Part shown: in pieces, positions 54,040 to 62,518 of the stretch
Layout of the letters: each line of letters starts with the position of its first letter
Position numbering within the stretch: position 1 is the first letter of the stretch
Assembly: GCA_963840055.1 (NCBI GenBank)
Contig: CAWIXM010000031.1
Location: forward strand, 1-64,000
Direction of reading: 5' to 3'
DNA length: 64,000 bases
From: Rhodoplanes sp963840055
GTDB lineage: Bacteria; Pseudomonadota; Alphaproteobacteria; Rhizobiales; Xanthobacteraceae
The notes under the pieces: generated by a model
Told to the model about the DNA's origin: nothing
Databases searched by the model: none
What the model saw: only the letters and a program-made list of their open reading frames with translations
Translations under genes and position numbers: made by a program

Positions 54040-55317
54040 CGCTCGGGTGGGCATGGCGAGATACACGGAAGCGAAATGTCGAATTCGTCGTCGCTAGCGG
54101 AAGCGGGCGGCGCTGCTGCGGCCACGCGCCCGGAGGCGCCTGCCGAAACGCAGCACCCGCCTCTTACCACCAGACGAACATTGCGCAACGCGCTGGGATC
54201 ATCGAAAGGCGAACGGTCGAGCAGGATCATGTCCGCGCGGCTGCCGGGGGCGATCCGCGCCGACGGCATGTTCCACAGTGCGCGCGGCAAACTGGTGGCC
54301 GCCCGCAGCACCGCCTGCATCGGCAGCCCGGCCCGGAACAGATGCAAGAGCTCATCGATGAGCCCGCCCCCGTGATCGACGCCCGGGCTGCCGGCGTCGG
54401 ACCCGGCGAGAACCGCCACGCCGAGCTCATGCGCGTGTCCCACCTGTTCGGCATGGTCGTCGAGAAGGCGGGATAGATTGCCCACCGTCGCCCGGTCCCA
54501 GCCCGCGTGTTGCGGCTCAGCCCACTGGAAATGCACCGGCGCGAAAGTCGGCGCCCAGGCGATGCGCTTGTCCGCCATCCGGCCAAGGATATCGCGGGTC
54601 ATGAAGTAGCCGTGCTCGATCGAATCGACGCCCGCGGTCACGGCGGTTTCAAGTCCGGCAGATCCGCTGCAGTGGACGAAGGTCTTGCGATCGCGTGCAT
54701 GCGCCTCGGTAACGATCAGGCGCAGCTCGTCGACATCGAATTGCGGGGCGCCCTTGACGCAGCCGTCCGCGAAATCGACGACGCCGGTCAAAATGATCTT
54801 GATGTCGTCGCTCGCGCGGCAGAGCTCCGCGACCGCAGCGCGCAGTTCAATCCCGCCGGCGACGTCGTTGCCGATAAACGCTCCGTAGCGTTTCGCCCGT
54901 TTGAGGGCTGCGCCCGGCGAACGGAGTGCGATCGGGGCGTCCTTGCATGCGGCCAGCTCATCGCGCATCGCATGATTGATGCCGTAACGATCGCCGGCGT
55001 CGCGCATCACGGTCACGCCCGCGCGGGTGGATTTGGCAAGATTGTCGCGCGCCGTCGCGAGCATATCGGCGGCGCTCGCCCGTCAGGCGCGCATTGCGCG
55101 CGCCCGCGTCCACTAGCGCCCCGTCAAGAAAGAGATGGGCATGCGCCTCGACAAGACCGGGCATCAGGAATGCGCCGGCGGCGTCGGCGAAAGTCTCCGG
55201 CGCAACGCATTCGACGCGCATGATCACGCCGCCATCGACCGTGACCAGAAAGGGGCCGCGGTCAAAAAGCGTCTCGCCGTCGAAATACGCGCCCGCCAGG
55301 ATGCGCCGGACCGTCAT
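54036..55317 (-). pseudogene. amidohydrolase (imidazolonepropionase-like), apparent frameshift
   Basis: Metal-dependent amidohydrolase of about 427 residues. VEAHAHLFLDG gives the HxH pair; further ligands are in FVHCSG, SIEHGYF and GSDAGSPG (Asp), spread over the TIM barrel; N-terminal MTVRRILAGAYFDGETLFDR and a C-terminal RADMILLDRSPFDDP complete the beta-sandwich. The part before about 55080 is in a different frame; an extra base in the CCC at 55079-55081 would explain it. All ligands are kept, so a sequence error is likely. Its substrate could be an amide or lactam related to the methylated compound (inference). First gene of the leftward operon. Confidence 0.8.
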
Positions 55318-55388
55318 TCCTCGATCCACCTCTTGAATTTGCGCGCAAAAGGCCCCGAACCGCCGCATATATCAGCATGCTCCAAGTT

Positions 55389-55419
55389 CGTTGACAAGTC
55401 AACGATTATGGTTTAGGCT
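55389..55419. promoter_or_regulatory. divergent promoter and candidate MarR operator
   Basis: CGTTGACAAGTCAACG at 55389-55404 is a perfect 16-bp palindrome (two 7-bp arms, AA centre). Its TTGACA serves as a -35 box with TAGGCT 17 bp downstream (55414-55419), 42 bp before the methyl-transfer operon start; on the other strand TTGACT faces the amidohydrolase. Repressor binding would therefore block both promoters. The match to the MarR gene of the island is inferred. Confidence 0.6.
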
Positions 55420-55461
55420 AAAACTATCCTTGCAATCGCGACGGGGCCGAGACCGCGCGTT

Positions 55462-56868
55462 ATGGAAGCGTTGCGTCATTGGAGCGTGCGGCATGCGCGC
55501 GGACTGAAGCGCCTCTACGACGCCTGCGCCCGCAACGCGCCGTATTTTGCGCCGCTGATGCGCCAGGTCGGTCCGGACCGGACCGAGCGTCTGCTCGCTC
55601 CCGTCGAACGCACGGCAAAGGGATTCCTGTTCGATTGCAAAATGTGCGGGCAATGCGTGCTCTCCTCGACGGGCATGGCGTGTCCGATGAACTGCGCCAA
55701 GAACATGCGCAATGGGCCGTGCGGCGGCGTGCGCCCCGACGGCGGCTGCGAAGTCGTTCCCGCAATGCGCTGCGTGTGGGTCGAGGCTACGGAAGGCTTG
55801 CACCGCATCGCCAAGGGGGATGGTGCGCGTCCGATGCTGGCGCCGGTCGACCATCGCCAGCACACCCGGTCGAGCTGGGTCAAGGTGATCGCCGGCGGGC
55901 TGCCTTCGCCGGTCGTCGAGCAGACGCCCCCGCGCATCGGCGAAATGCATGCCTTCGAGCGCGCCTGTCGCTCTGGCCGTTTTGTCGTCACGGTAGAGGT
56001 TGCGCCGCCCAATTCCGCCGATCCCGCAGCGCTGGTCGAGCGGGCATCCCGGTTCAAAGGCCTGGTCGACGCCATCAACATCACCGACGGCGCGGGCGGC
56101 AATTGCCACATGTCGAGCGTCGCGGCGTCCGCGATTCTCGTCGCCAACGGCCTGACCCCGATCTGGCAGCTCGCCTGCCGCGACCGCAACCGGATCGCCA
56201 TTCAGGGCGAACTGCTTGGCGCGGCGGCGCTCGGCATTCGCAATGTCCTGTGCCTGACCGGCGACGACGTCAGCCAGGGCGATCACCCGGAGGCGAAGCC
56301 CGTCTTCGATCTCGACGCCATCTCGTTGCTGCGGGTCGCCCGCACCATGCGCGACCGCGCCGTCTTTACGTCAGGGCGCAAGCTCGAGGTGCCGCCCAAT
56401 CTGTTTCTCGGCGCAACCGTTAATCCGTTTGCGCCGCCGCAGCGCGACCGCGTCGCCAACCTTGCGATGAAGGTCGCGGCGGGCGCCCAGTTCATCCAAA
56501 CGCAGTTCTGCTTCGACATCGAGGCTTTTGCCGCCTTCATGCGCGAGGCGCGCGAGCGAGAGCTGCACAAGCGCTGCACCATCATTGTCGGGGTCGGTAT
56601 CCTCTCGACCGCCAAGGCGCTACGCTGGATGGTCGAACACGTGCCCGGCGTGCACATCCCCGAATCGCTGCTCACGCGCATCGGCAGCGCCGCCGATCAG
56701 AAAGCGGAAGGCAAGCGGGTGCTGATCGAGATGATTCACCGTCTCGCCGACATCGAGGGCGTTGCCGGGGTGCACCTTATGGGTCACAAGAACGAGCGAG
56801 TCTTGGCCGAGGCAATCGTCGAGGCGGACTTGCCGTCGCAAGCGGAGGTCCAGCCACTTCACGCCTGA
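55462..56868 (+). CDS. MetV-MetF-type methylenetetrahydrofolate reductase fusion
   Basis: 468 residues. N-terminal MetV-like zinc/FeS domain (about 1-160) is Cys-rich: CKMCGQC, GMACPMNCAK, GPCGG, GGCEVVPAMRC at residues 59-104. The C-terminal MetF TIM barrel (about 160-468) has VTVEVAPPNSADP, INITDGAGGNCHMSSVAASA, NVLCLTGDD and AQFIQTQFCFD. The reductase interconverts 5-methyl-THF and 5,10-methylene-THF. As first gene of a corrinoid methyl-transfer operon it would oxidise methyl-THF made by the MeTr gene at the operon end. The start ATG is 42 bp past the promoter box. Confidence 0.9.
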   Translation: MEALRHWSVRHARGLKRLYDACARNAPYFAPLMRQVGPDRTERLLAPVERTAKGFLFDCKMCGQCVLSSTGMACPMNCAKNMRNGPCGGVRPDGGCEVVPAMRCVWVEATEGLHRIAKGDGARPMLAPVDHRQHTRSSWVKVIAGGLPSPVVEQTPPRIGEMHAFERACRSGRFVVTVEVAPPNSADPAALVERASRFKGLVDAINITDGAGGNCHMSSVAASAILVANGLTPIWQLACRDRNRIAIQGELLGAAALGIRNVLCLTGDDVSQGDHPEAKPVFDLDAISLLRVARTMRDRAVFTSGRKLEVPPNLFLGATVNPFAPPQRDRVANLAMKVAAGAQFIQTQFCFDIEAFAAFMREARERELHKRCTIIVGVGILSTAKALRWMVEHVPGVHIPESLLTRIGSAADQKAEGKRVLIEMIHRLADIEGVAGVHLMGHKNERVLAEAIVEADLPSQAEVQPLHA

Positions 56869-56902
56869 AGCTTAACGAAGACGAGCAAACAAGGGGGAAA
56901 CC

Positions 56903-57565
56903 ATGAGCGAAATGACGGCCGAGGAGAAACAACTCGTCGAGTGGCTCGCCGACATGAATGAGGATGACGGAGTCGCGCTCGCCAAACGCATGATCCTGCA
57001 ACAGGGCGCCGACCCGATGCGCGTGCTCGATCTGTGCCGCACCGCCATGGACATCGTCGGCAAGCGCTTCGCCGAGGGCGAATACTTCCTTCCCGAACTG
57101 GTGCTCGCGGGCGAGATGCTGGAAACGATCGGCGCGGTCGCCAAGCCCCTCATCAAGGAGCGCGCGGGCGGGGAGCCACAGCGGCTCGCCCGGGTGCTGA
57201 TCGGGACCGTGCATGGCGATCTGCACGACATCGGCAAGAACATCGTCACCTTCATGCTCGACATCAACGGCTTCGAGGTGAAGGACATCGGCGTCGACGT
57301 GCCGGTTGCGACCTTTCTCGACGAAATCAACGATTTCAAGCCGCAGGTGCTCGGGCTCTCCGGCTTTCTCACGCTCGCCTTCGACTCGATGAAGGAGACG
57401 ATCGACACGATCGCGGGCGCCGGCCTGCGCGACAACATGAAGATCATGATCGGCGGCGGCCAGATCGACGAAACCGTGCGCGCCTATACCGGTGCGGATG
57501 CGTTTGGCAGGAGCGCGGTCGACGCCGTGACCCTGTGCAAAGGATGGGCAGGGGTCGCCGCATGA
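56903..57565 (+). CDS. corrinoid (B12-binding) methyl-carrier protein
   Basis: 220 residues. N-terminal helical cap (LVEWLADMNEDDGVALAKRM, FAEGEYFLPELVLAGEM) covers the methyl group; the C-terminal B12-binding Rossmann-like domain has GDLHDIGKNIV, whose His108 is the lower cobalt ligand, then DIGVDVPVATF, GLSGFLTLAFDSMKETID and IMIGGGQIDE. This matches MtaC/MtbC/MttC-type proteins. It receives a methyl group from the UroD-family enzyme and passes it to THF through MeTr. ATG preceded by AAGGGGGAAACC. It overlaps the next gene by 4 bp. Confidence 0.95.
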   Translation: MSEMTAEEKQLVEWLADMNEDDGVALAKRMILQQGADPMRVLDLCRTAMDIVGKRFAEGEYFLPELVLAGEMLETIGAVAKPLIKERAGGEPQRLARVLIGTVHGDLHDIGKNIVTFMLDINGFEVKDIGVDVPVATFLDEINDFKPQVLGLSGFLTLAFDSMKETIDTIAGAGLRDNMKIMIGGGQIDETVRAYTGADAFGRSAVDAVTLCKGWAGVAA

Positions 57566-58833
57566 GTGCCGCGCAAACCTACGAACAGACGCCGGAGGCG
57601 AAGGCCGCCTATGACGCGCGCTGGAAGCGCGTGATGGATTGCGTCGCGCTTAAGCAGCCCGATCGCATGCCGACGACCATGATGGCCACCTTCTGGCTCG
57701 CTAAATACGGCGGCATCAGCAACCGCCAGCTGATGTATGACTACGAGAAGACGAAGGAGATCGCCGAGCGCGCCATTCTCGAATTCGAGCCGGACGCGCC
57801 GAGCCCGATGATCCTCGGCGTCTCCATGGGACCTTCGCTTGAAGCCGTCGGCTACAAGCAAGTGCAGTGGCCCGGCCACGGAGTGCGCGACGACCAGCCC
57901 TATCAATATCTCGACCGCGAATACATGATGGCGGATGAGTACGACGAGTTCCTGTTCGACCCAACCGGCTTCTACCTGCAGAAATACCTGCCGCGAGTCG
58001 GCGAGGCGTTCGAGGGCATCGAGGAGATCGCCTACCTGCCCGGCCTGCAATATTTCCGGCTGATCGGTGGAGTCCGCACCTTTGCGCGCCCGCGCGTGCG
58101 CAAGGCGCTGGAGGCGCTGATGAAGGCGGGCGAGGAGGTCGAGCGCTGGGGCGGGCATCATCACGACTTCACCCAACGCATGGCGGCGCATGGCTTTCCC
58201 ATGTCCTACATCAGTACCTCGATTTCGCCCTATGACCTGATCGCGGACTATTTCCGCGGCGCCACCGGCATGATGAAGGACCTCTTCCGCAACAAGGACA
58301 AGTTGCTGCAGTTGCTTGATAAGGCGGTGACGTTCCTGGTCCGGCAGGCGCTGTTTGGAATCAGGACATCGCGGCATCCGGTGGTGTTCATTCCCATCCA
58401 TTGGGCGCCGGACGCCTTCATGTCGCCCAAGCAGTTCGAGACCTTCTGGTGGCCGTCCTTCCGCAAGATGCTGCTCGCGCTCATCGAGGGCGGCGCCATT
58501 CCGATGCCGCTGTGGGAGGCCGATTGCACCAAGCGCCTGGAGACGATCCGCGACATTCCGCCCGGTAAGTGCATCTACTGGTTCGAGCGCACCGACATGG
58601 TGCGCGCCTTCGAAGTGCTGGGCGACGTCGTCGCTTTGCGCGGCAATCTCTCGCCCTCGCTGCTAACGACGGGAACGCCAGAGGAAGTCGACGCCGCGGT
58701 GCGGCAACTGGCCGAGAACGTGTTTCACAAGGGCGGTAAACTGATCCTTGACGGCGCCTTCGGCATTCCCGACGAGACGCCAGTTGAGAACGTCCGGGCG
58801 ATGTTCACCGCGGCCCGTAAGTACGCGGGTTGA
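57562..58833 (+). CDS. UroD-family corrinoid methyltransferase, substrate unknown
   Basis: 423 residues from ATG 57562 (ATGA overlap with the corrinoid gene; the frame continuing upstream to 57034 is not coding). Uroporphyrinogen-decarboxylase fold as in MtaA, MtbA and CmuA: CVALKQPDRMP, LIADYFRGATGMMKDLFRNK, FIPIHWAPDAFMSPKQFETF, GGAIPMPLWEADCTKRLETI. In MtaA/MtbA the zinc site is a H-x-C-G motif; here that place reads LWEADCT, so zinc ligation or substrate differs. The arrangement, with the corrinoid protein separate from this enzyme, looks like a split CmuA. Role: transfer of a methyl group from an unknown donor to Co(I). Confidence 0.85.
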   Translation: MSAAQTYEQTPEAKAAYDARWKRVMDCVALKQPDRMPTTMMATFWLAKYGGISNRQLMYDYEKTKEIAERAILEFEPDAPSPMILGVSMGPSLEAVGYKQVQWPGHGVRDDQPYQYLDREYMMADEYDEFLFDPTGFYLQKYLPRVGEAFEGIEEIAYLPGLQYFRLIGGVRTFARPRVRKALEALMKAGEEVERWGGHHHDFTQRMAAHGFPMSYISTSISPYDLIADYFRGATGMMKDLFRNKDKLLQLLDKAVTFLVRQALFGIRTSRHPVVFIPIHWAPDAFMSPKQFETFWWPSFRKMLLALIEGGAIPMPLWEADCTKRLETIRDIPPGKCIYWFERTDMVRAFEVLGDVVALRGNLSPSLLTTGTPEEVDAAVRQLAENVFHKGGKLILDGAFGIPDETPVENVRAMFTAARKYAG

Positions 58834-58843
58834 GGAGCTGATT

Positions 58844-59527
58844 ATGCCGAGCGCCGTAACGGCCCTGCTGCGCGAGGCCGCCGAGGCGGAGCCGAGCGAC
58901 ACACGATCGCGCTCGGCGGATCATTTCCGGCACGAGGCGCATGAACTGGCTTTGCGGGACGCGCTTGTCGCGCCGGCTCTGCGCTTCGCGATCGTCGATC
59001 TCGACCAGCCGGCTACCGCGACGCTCTCTGCCGGCGGCATGCGTTTGCATGCGCCGCGGCTCCTCCCGGAGGCGGGCGAATTGACCGCGCTCGCCTGCGG
59101 GGTCGCAACCATCGGCGCCCGCCTGGAACGGCGCGTGACGGCCCTGTGCGCCGCGCGCTCGGTGTCGCTCGCGCTTGCGCTCGACGAGCTCGGTAACCGC
59201 TGCCTCTATCTTCTGTCGCGCCGGCTGCAGGACCGCATGCTCGCCGCCGCTCACAAGCGCGGCCTCGTTCTTTCCGGAGAATTACGGCCGGGCGACCCGG
59301 GACTTTCGCTCGAAGCGCAGGCGACCGTACTCGGTCTCGCGAACGGCGCCGCGATCGGTGTCACACTGACCGAAGGCCTCCTGCTCCGGCCGCTCAAATC
59401 GGTCTCGATGGTGCTTGGAGCGGGTCTCGGCCTGCCTCCCGCCGTCTGGTCGCGCTGCGACGATTGCCGCTCGCGCCCGACATGCAAATTCGTCGCTCGT
59501 CCGGCGGAGATTCGCTCCAGCGCCTGA
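58844..59527 (+). CDS. MetH activation-domain-like protein
   Basis: 227 residues with ATG 58844 preceded by GAGGAGCTGATT. Similar to stand-alone versions of the B12-dependent methionine synthase activation domain: HEAHELALRDALVAPALRFA, LTALACGVATIGARLERRVT, ALALDELGNRCLYLLSRRLQ, GEL-RPGDPG-type SGELRPGDPGLS, AIGVTLTEGLLLRPLKSVSM and a C-terminal Cys pair CDDCRSRPTCKF. In methionine synthase the domain binds SAM for reductive reactivation. Here it may assist RACo in re-methylating or reactivating Co(II) (inference). Same operon. Confidence 0.75.
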   Translation: MPSAVTALLREAAEAEPSDTRSRSADHFRHEAHELALRDALVAPALRFAIVDLDQPATATLSAGGMRLHAPRLLPEAGELTALACGVATIGARLERRVTALCAARSVSLALALDELGNRCLYLLSRRLQDRMLAAAHKRGLVLSGELRPGDPGLSLEAQATVLGLANGAAIGVTLTEGLLLRPLKSVSMVLGAGLGLPPAVWSRCDDCRSRPTCKFVARPAEIRSSA

Positions 59528-59552
59528 CCGCAGGCTTGGCCGGAGAAGCCGC

Positions 59553-61397
59553 ATGCCGCATCGCCCGCCCGCCGCTCCCACAGGTTCCGCGCCTTCGCAT
59601 GCGCTGCGCTTTCCTCAATTCGAGCGCCTGATTCTCGCCCATCCGGAAGAGACCATCTTCCAATGCGCGCGGCGCAGCGGGTTGCGCATCATCGGCGCAT
59701 GCGGCGGCCGGGGCGCGTGCGGCACTTGCACCGTGCGGATCGCCGAGGGCCAGGTCGAGCATGTCAACGGGCGCACCCTGCGCGGACGCGCGGCAAACCA
59801 GCGCGCGCTGTGGGTGCGCTCATGCCAGATCCTCCCACGCGCCGACTGCACGCTCGAAGTGGAGCCGCGCTCGCTCGCGCCGATCGTCCGTGCCGAGGTC
59901 GACGCCGGGATGCGGGACGAAACCCTACCGCTCGACCCCATGGTGACGAGCTTCGACATTGCAGTTGCGCCGCCGACGCTGAGCGATCCGCGCTCCGACG
60001 CCGATCGCGTCATCCGGGTATCGCCCGTGGCGCTGACCGCCATCGATCTTGCCGCCGCCCGCGACTTGTCGGGCCTGCTGCGCGCGGCGGGCTGGTCGGT
60101 GCGTGTGCATGTCCGCGACGGCGAAGCGATCGGCTTCGCGCCGACCGGCCGGCCGACGCTCGGCCTCGCCGTCGATCTGGGCACCACCAATGTGGCGGGT
60201 TTTCTCATCGATCTTTCGAGCGGCGTGCGCGTCGCCAGCCTCGGCATCGAGAACCCGCAAACTGCCTGGGGCGCCGACGTCATCAGCCGCATCAATCACG
60301 CCATCCGCGACGCCGCTGCGGCCGAAGAACTGCGCGCGGCCGCCGTCGGCGCCATTAATGCGCTCGCGCACGATCTCTGTCACGCGATGGAAGTGCGGGA
60401 ATCCGACATTGTCGATCTGACCGTATGCGGCAACACGGCGATGCATCACCTGCTGCTCGGACTGCCGGTGCGCCAGCTCGGTCGCGCGCCCTTCGTCGCC
60501 GCCTTGCGCGAGGCGGCCGATGTGAAGGCGCGCGATCTCGGCATCGCGATCGCTCCCGGCGCCTATCTTCATGCCGCGCCGAATGTCGGCGGATTTGTCG
60601 GCGGCGACCATGTCGCCGCCCTGCTCGCCACCGAGCCGTTGTGGGAGACCGCCGCGGCGGCGCTGGTCATGGACATCGGCACCAACACCGAAATATCCCT
60701 CATTCACGGCGGTGCAATCGTCACCGTTTCCTGTCCGTCGGGACCGGCCTTGGAGGGCGGGCATATTTCCTGCGGCATGCGCGCGGCCGGTGGAGCCATC
60801 GAGCGCGTCGCGATCACCCAAAATGGAATCGATGTCCGGGTGATCGGCGACACGAAGGCCGTTGGCGTGTGCGGCTCGGGCGTGCTCGATACAGTGGCGG
60901 CGCTGCGGAGCGCCAGCCTTCTCGACGGCGGCGGCCGGCTTGTGGCGGATCATCCGAGCATCTGCGAGATCGACGGCAAGCGCGCGGTCGTGCTTGCGCC
61001 CGAGGTGTATTTCACCCAAGCCGACATTCGCGCGGTGCAGCTTGCCAAATCGGCGATCCGCACCGGCATCGAGCTGTTGCTGCGCATCGCCAACCTGGAA
61101 GAAAGCGCGCTCGAGCGCGTCGTCATCGCCGGCGCGTTCGGAAGCTATATCGACGTGCAAAGCGCCATCGCGGTCGGGCTGCTCCCCGTCCTGCCGGCGG
61201 ACCGCTTCTCTCAGGTCGGCAATGCGGCGGGTCTCGGCGTGCGCCAGATGCTGACCTCGCGCAAAGCGCGGGCGCGGGCGCGCGAGCTTGCCGGGCGCTG
61301 CCGCTATGTCGAGCTCAGCACGCGCGCCGATTTCCAGAAAACCTTCATGCACAACATCGGATTCAGGAAACGCATCGAGGCGCGGAGAGCATCGTGA
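59553..61397 (+). CDS. RACo-type reductive activator of corrinoid protein
   Basis: 614 residues. N-terminal [2Fe-2S] ferredoxin: ACGGRGACGTCTV with fourth Cys in WVRSCQIL. A linker (about 100-200) precedes the ASKHA-type ATPase (DUF4445): LAVDLGTTNVAGFLIDLSSG, VCGNTAMHHLLLG, MDIGTNTEISLI, and GVCGSGVLDTVAAL, with ERVVIAGAFGSYID near the end. It uses ATP to reduce inactive Co(II) to Co(I). The start ATG 59553 has GGAGAAGCC before it. Its presence shows that the corrinoid protein works as a demethylase cofactor needing repair. Stop overlaps the next start (GTGA). Confidence 0.93.
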   Translation: MPHRPPAAPTGSAPSHALRFPQFERLILAHPEETIFQCARRSGLRIIGACGGRGACGTCTVRIAEGQVEHVNGRTLRGRAANQRALWVRSCQILPRADCTLEVEPRSLAPIVRAEVDAGMRDETLPLDPMVTSFDIAVAPPTLSDPRSDADRVIRVSPVALTAIDLAAARDLSGLLRAAGWSVRVHVRDGEAIGFAPTGRPTLGLAVDLGTTNVAGFLIDLSSGVRVASLGIENPQTAWGADVISRINHAIRDAAAAEELRAAAVGAINALAHDLCHAMEVRESDIVDLTVCGNTAMHHLLLGLPVRQLGRAPFVAALREAADVKARDLGIAIAPGAYLHAAPNVGGFVGGDHVAALLATEPLWETAAAALVMDIGTNTEISLIHGGAIVTVSCPSGPALEGGHISCGMRAAGGAIERVAITQNGIDVRVIGDTKAVGVCGSGVLDTVAALRSASLLDGGGRLVADHPSICEIDGKRAVVLAPEVYFTQADIRAVQLAKSAIRTGIELLLRIANLEESALERVVIAGAFGSYIDVQSAIAVGLLPVLPADRFSQVGNAAGLGVRQMLTSRKARARARELAGRCRYVELSTRADFQKTFMHNIGFRKRIEARRAS

Positions 61398-62284
61398 CCC
61401 AATCAAACGGATTCAATCTCATCGTCGTGGGCGACCGTATCAATCCCGGCTTCAAGAGCGTACGGACGCTGGTCGACAACAACGACCTACCCGGGATTCA
61501 GGCACTTGCCGTCAAGCAGGTCGAGGCGGGCGCAAGCTATCTCGATGTGACCATCGGTCCGCGCGCGGTGAACAACTCCGCATTCATGATGGAGGTGGTC
61601 CGCGCCATCCAGGCGGTCGTCACCGTGCCGCTTTGCTTCGATTTTCCGACCGCGGCGGTGCAGGAAGTCTGCCTGAAAACCTATGACCGGGCGCGTGCGG
61701 GCGGCGCGCTGCCGCTGGTCAACTCGATAACCGAGCACCGCTGGGATTTGATGGACCTCTATCAGCGGTTCGGCCCGTTCAAGGTCGTCGTGATGGCGTC
61801 CGAACGCGTGGACGACGGGATCGCCAAACCGAACAAGACCGCCGACGAGATATTCACCACCGCGCGCCGCGCCGCGTTGCGCCTGAAGAACGATTACGGC
61901 TTGGCGATGGATGACATCTTCATCGATATTTCCATCAGCGCGGTCGTAGCCGACACGACCGGACTGCACCGCGCGACCCTTGCCGCGATCCGCGCAATCC
62001 GCGCCGACCCCGAGCTTGCCGGCATCCACATCATGGGCGGGCTGACCAATATCGGCGGGCAACTTCCGGTCAAGGCGGCCGACGGCTCCGACCTGAAGCT
62101 GTCGCTCGAGTGCGCCTTCCTCACGCTTGCCGTGCCGCTCGGCTTCGACGCCGTCCTGGCCACGCCCTGGCGTCCCTACCGCCCGCTGCCGGACGACAAT
62201 TACATCCTCAACGCCTACAAGAATATCCTCGAACAGACAGGCAGCAACGCACTGCGCGCCGTGCGGAAGCTCTACAAGATATGA
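61394..62284 (+). CDS. methyltetrahydrofolate:corrinoid methyltransferase (MeTr-like)
   Basis: 296 residues from GTG 61394 (GTGA overlap with RACo). Pterin-binding TIM barrel as in AcsE, MtgA and CmuB: IVVGDRINPGFKSVRTLVDN, GASYLDVTIGPRAVN, PLCFDFPTAAVQEVCLK, LVNSITEHRW, DDIFIDISISAVVADTTG and IMGGLTNIGGQLP. It moves the methyl group from the corrinoid protein to THF. The gene ends the operon; a 22-codon frame after it (62281-62349) has no support. THF methyl would be oxidised by MetVF at the operon start. Confidence 0.93.
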   Translation: MTQSNGFNLIVVGDRINPGFKSVRTLVDNNDLPGIQALAVKQVEAGASYLDVTIGPRAVNNSAFMMEVVRAIQAVVTVPLCFDFPTAAVQEVCLKTYDRARAGGALPLVNSITEHRWDLMDLYQRFGPFKVVVMASERVDDGIAKPNKTADEIFTTARRAALRLKNDYGLAMDDIFIDISISAVVADTTGLHRATLAAIRAIRADPELAGIHIMGGLTNIGGQLPVKAADGSDLKLSLECAFLTLAVPLGFDAVLATPWRPYRPLPDDNYILNAYKNILEQTGSNALRAVRKLYKI

Positions 62285-62518
62285 TCGCGCCCGGAACGGG
62301 ACGACGCGCAACGTTTGAGGAGCTGCAGGACCGCTATCTTGGCGTTTGATGCCCCGGCGCGTTCCGCATGCTCTCTTCATGGCCGTCATGGTTGCGTGGC
62401 ATGACCGGCTTGCGCGCTGTCGGCGGAGAACCCTGATCGATCGGCGTGGCGACGTTCTTGGCGATAGAACGCGCGAACGCCGGCTAACGAGCCGCGAGCC
62501 TTAAAACGGGGAGCATGA

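Noticed and set aside
57034..57561. Upstream extension of the UroD-family gene
   Set aside because: It overlaps the corrinoid gene in another frame and is Arg/His-rich non-coding; the coupled ATG at 57562 is the start.
60425..61393. Long Arg-rich extension of MeTr
   Set aside because: Antiphase reading of RACo; GTG 61394 with GTGA overlap starts the real domain.
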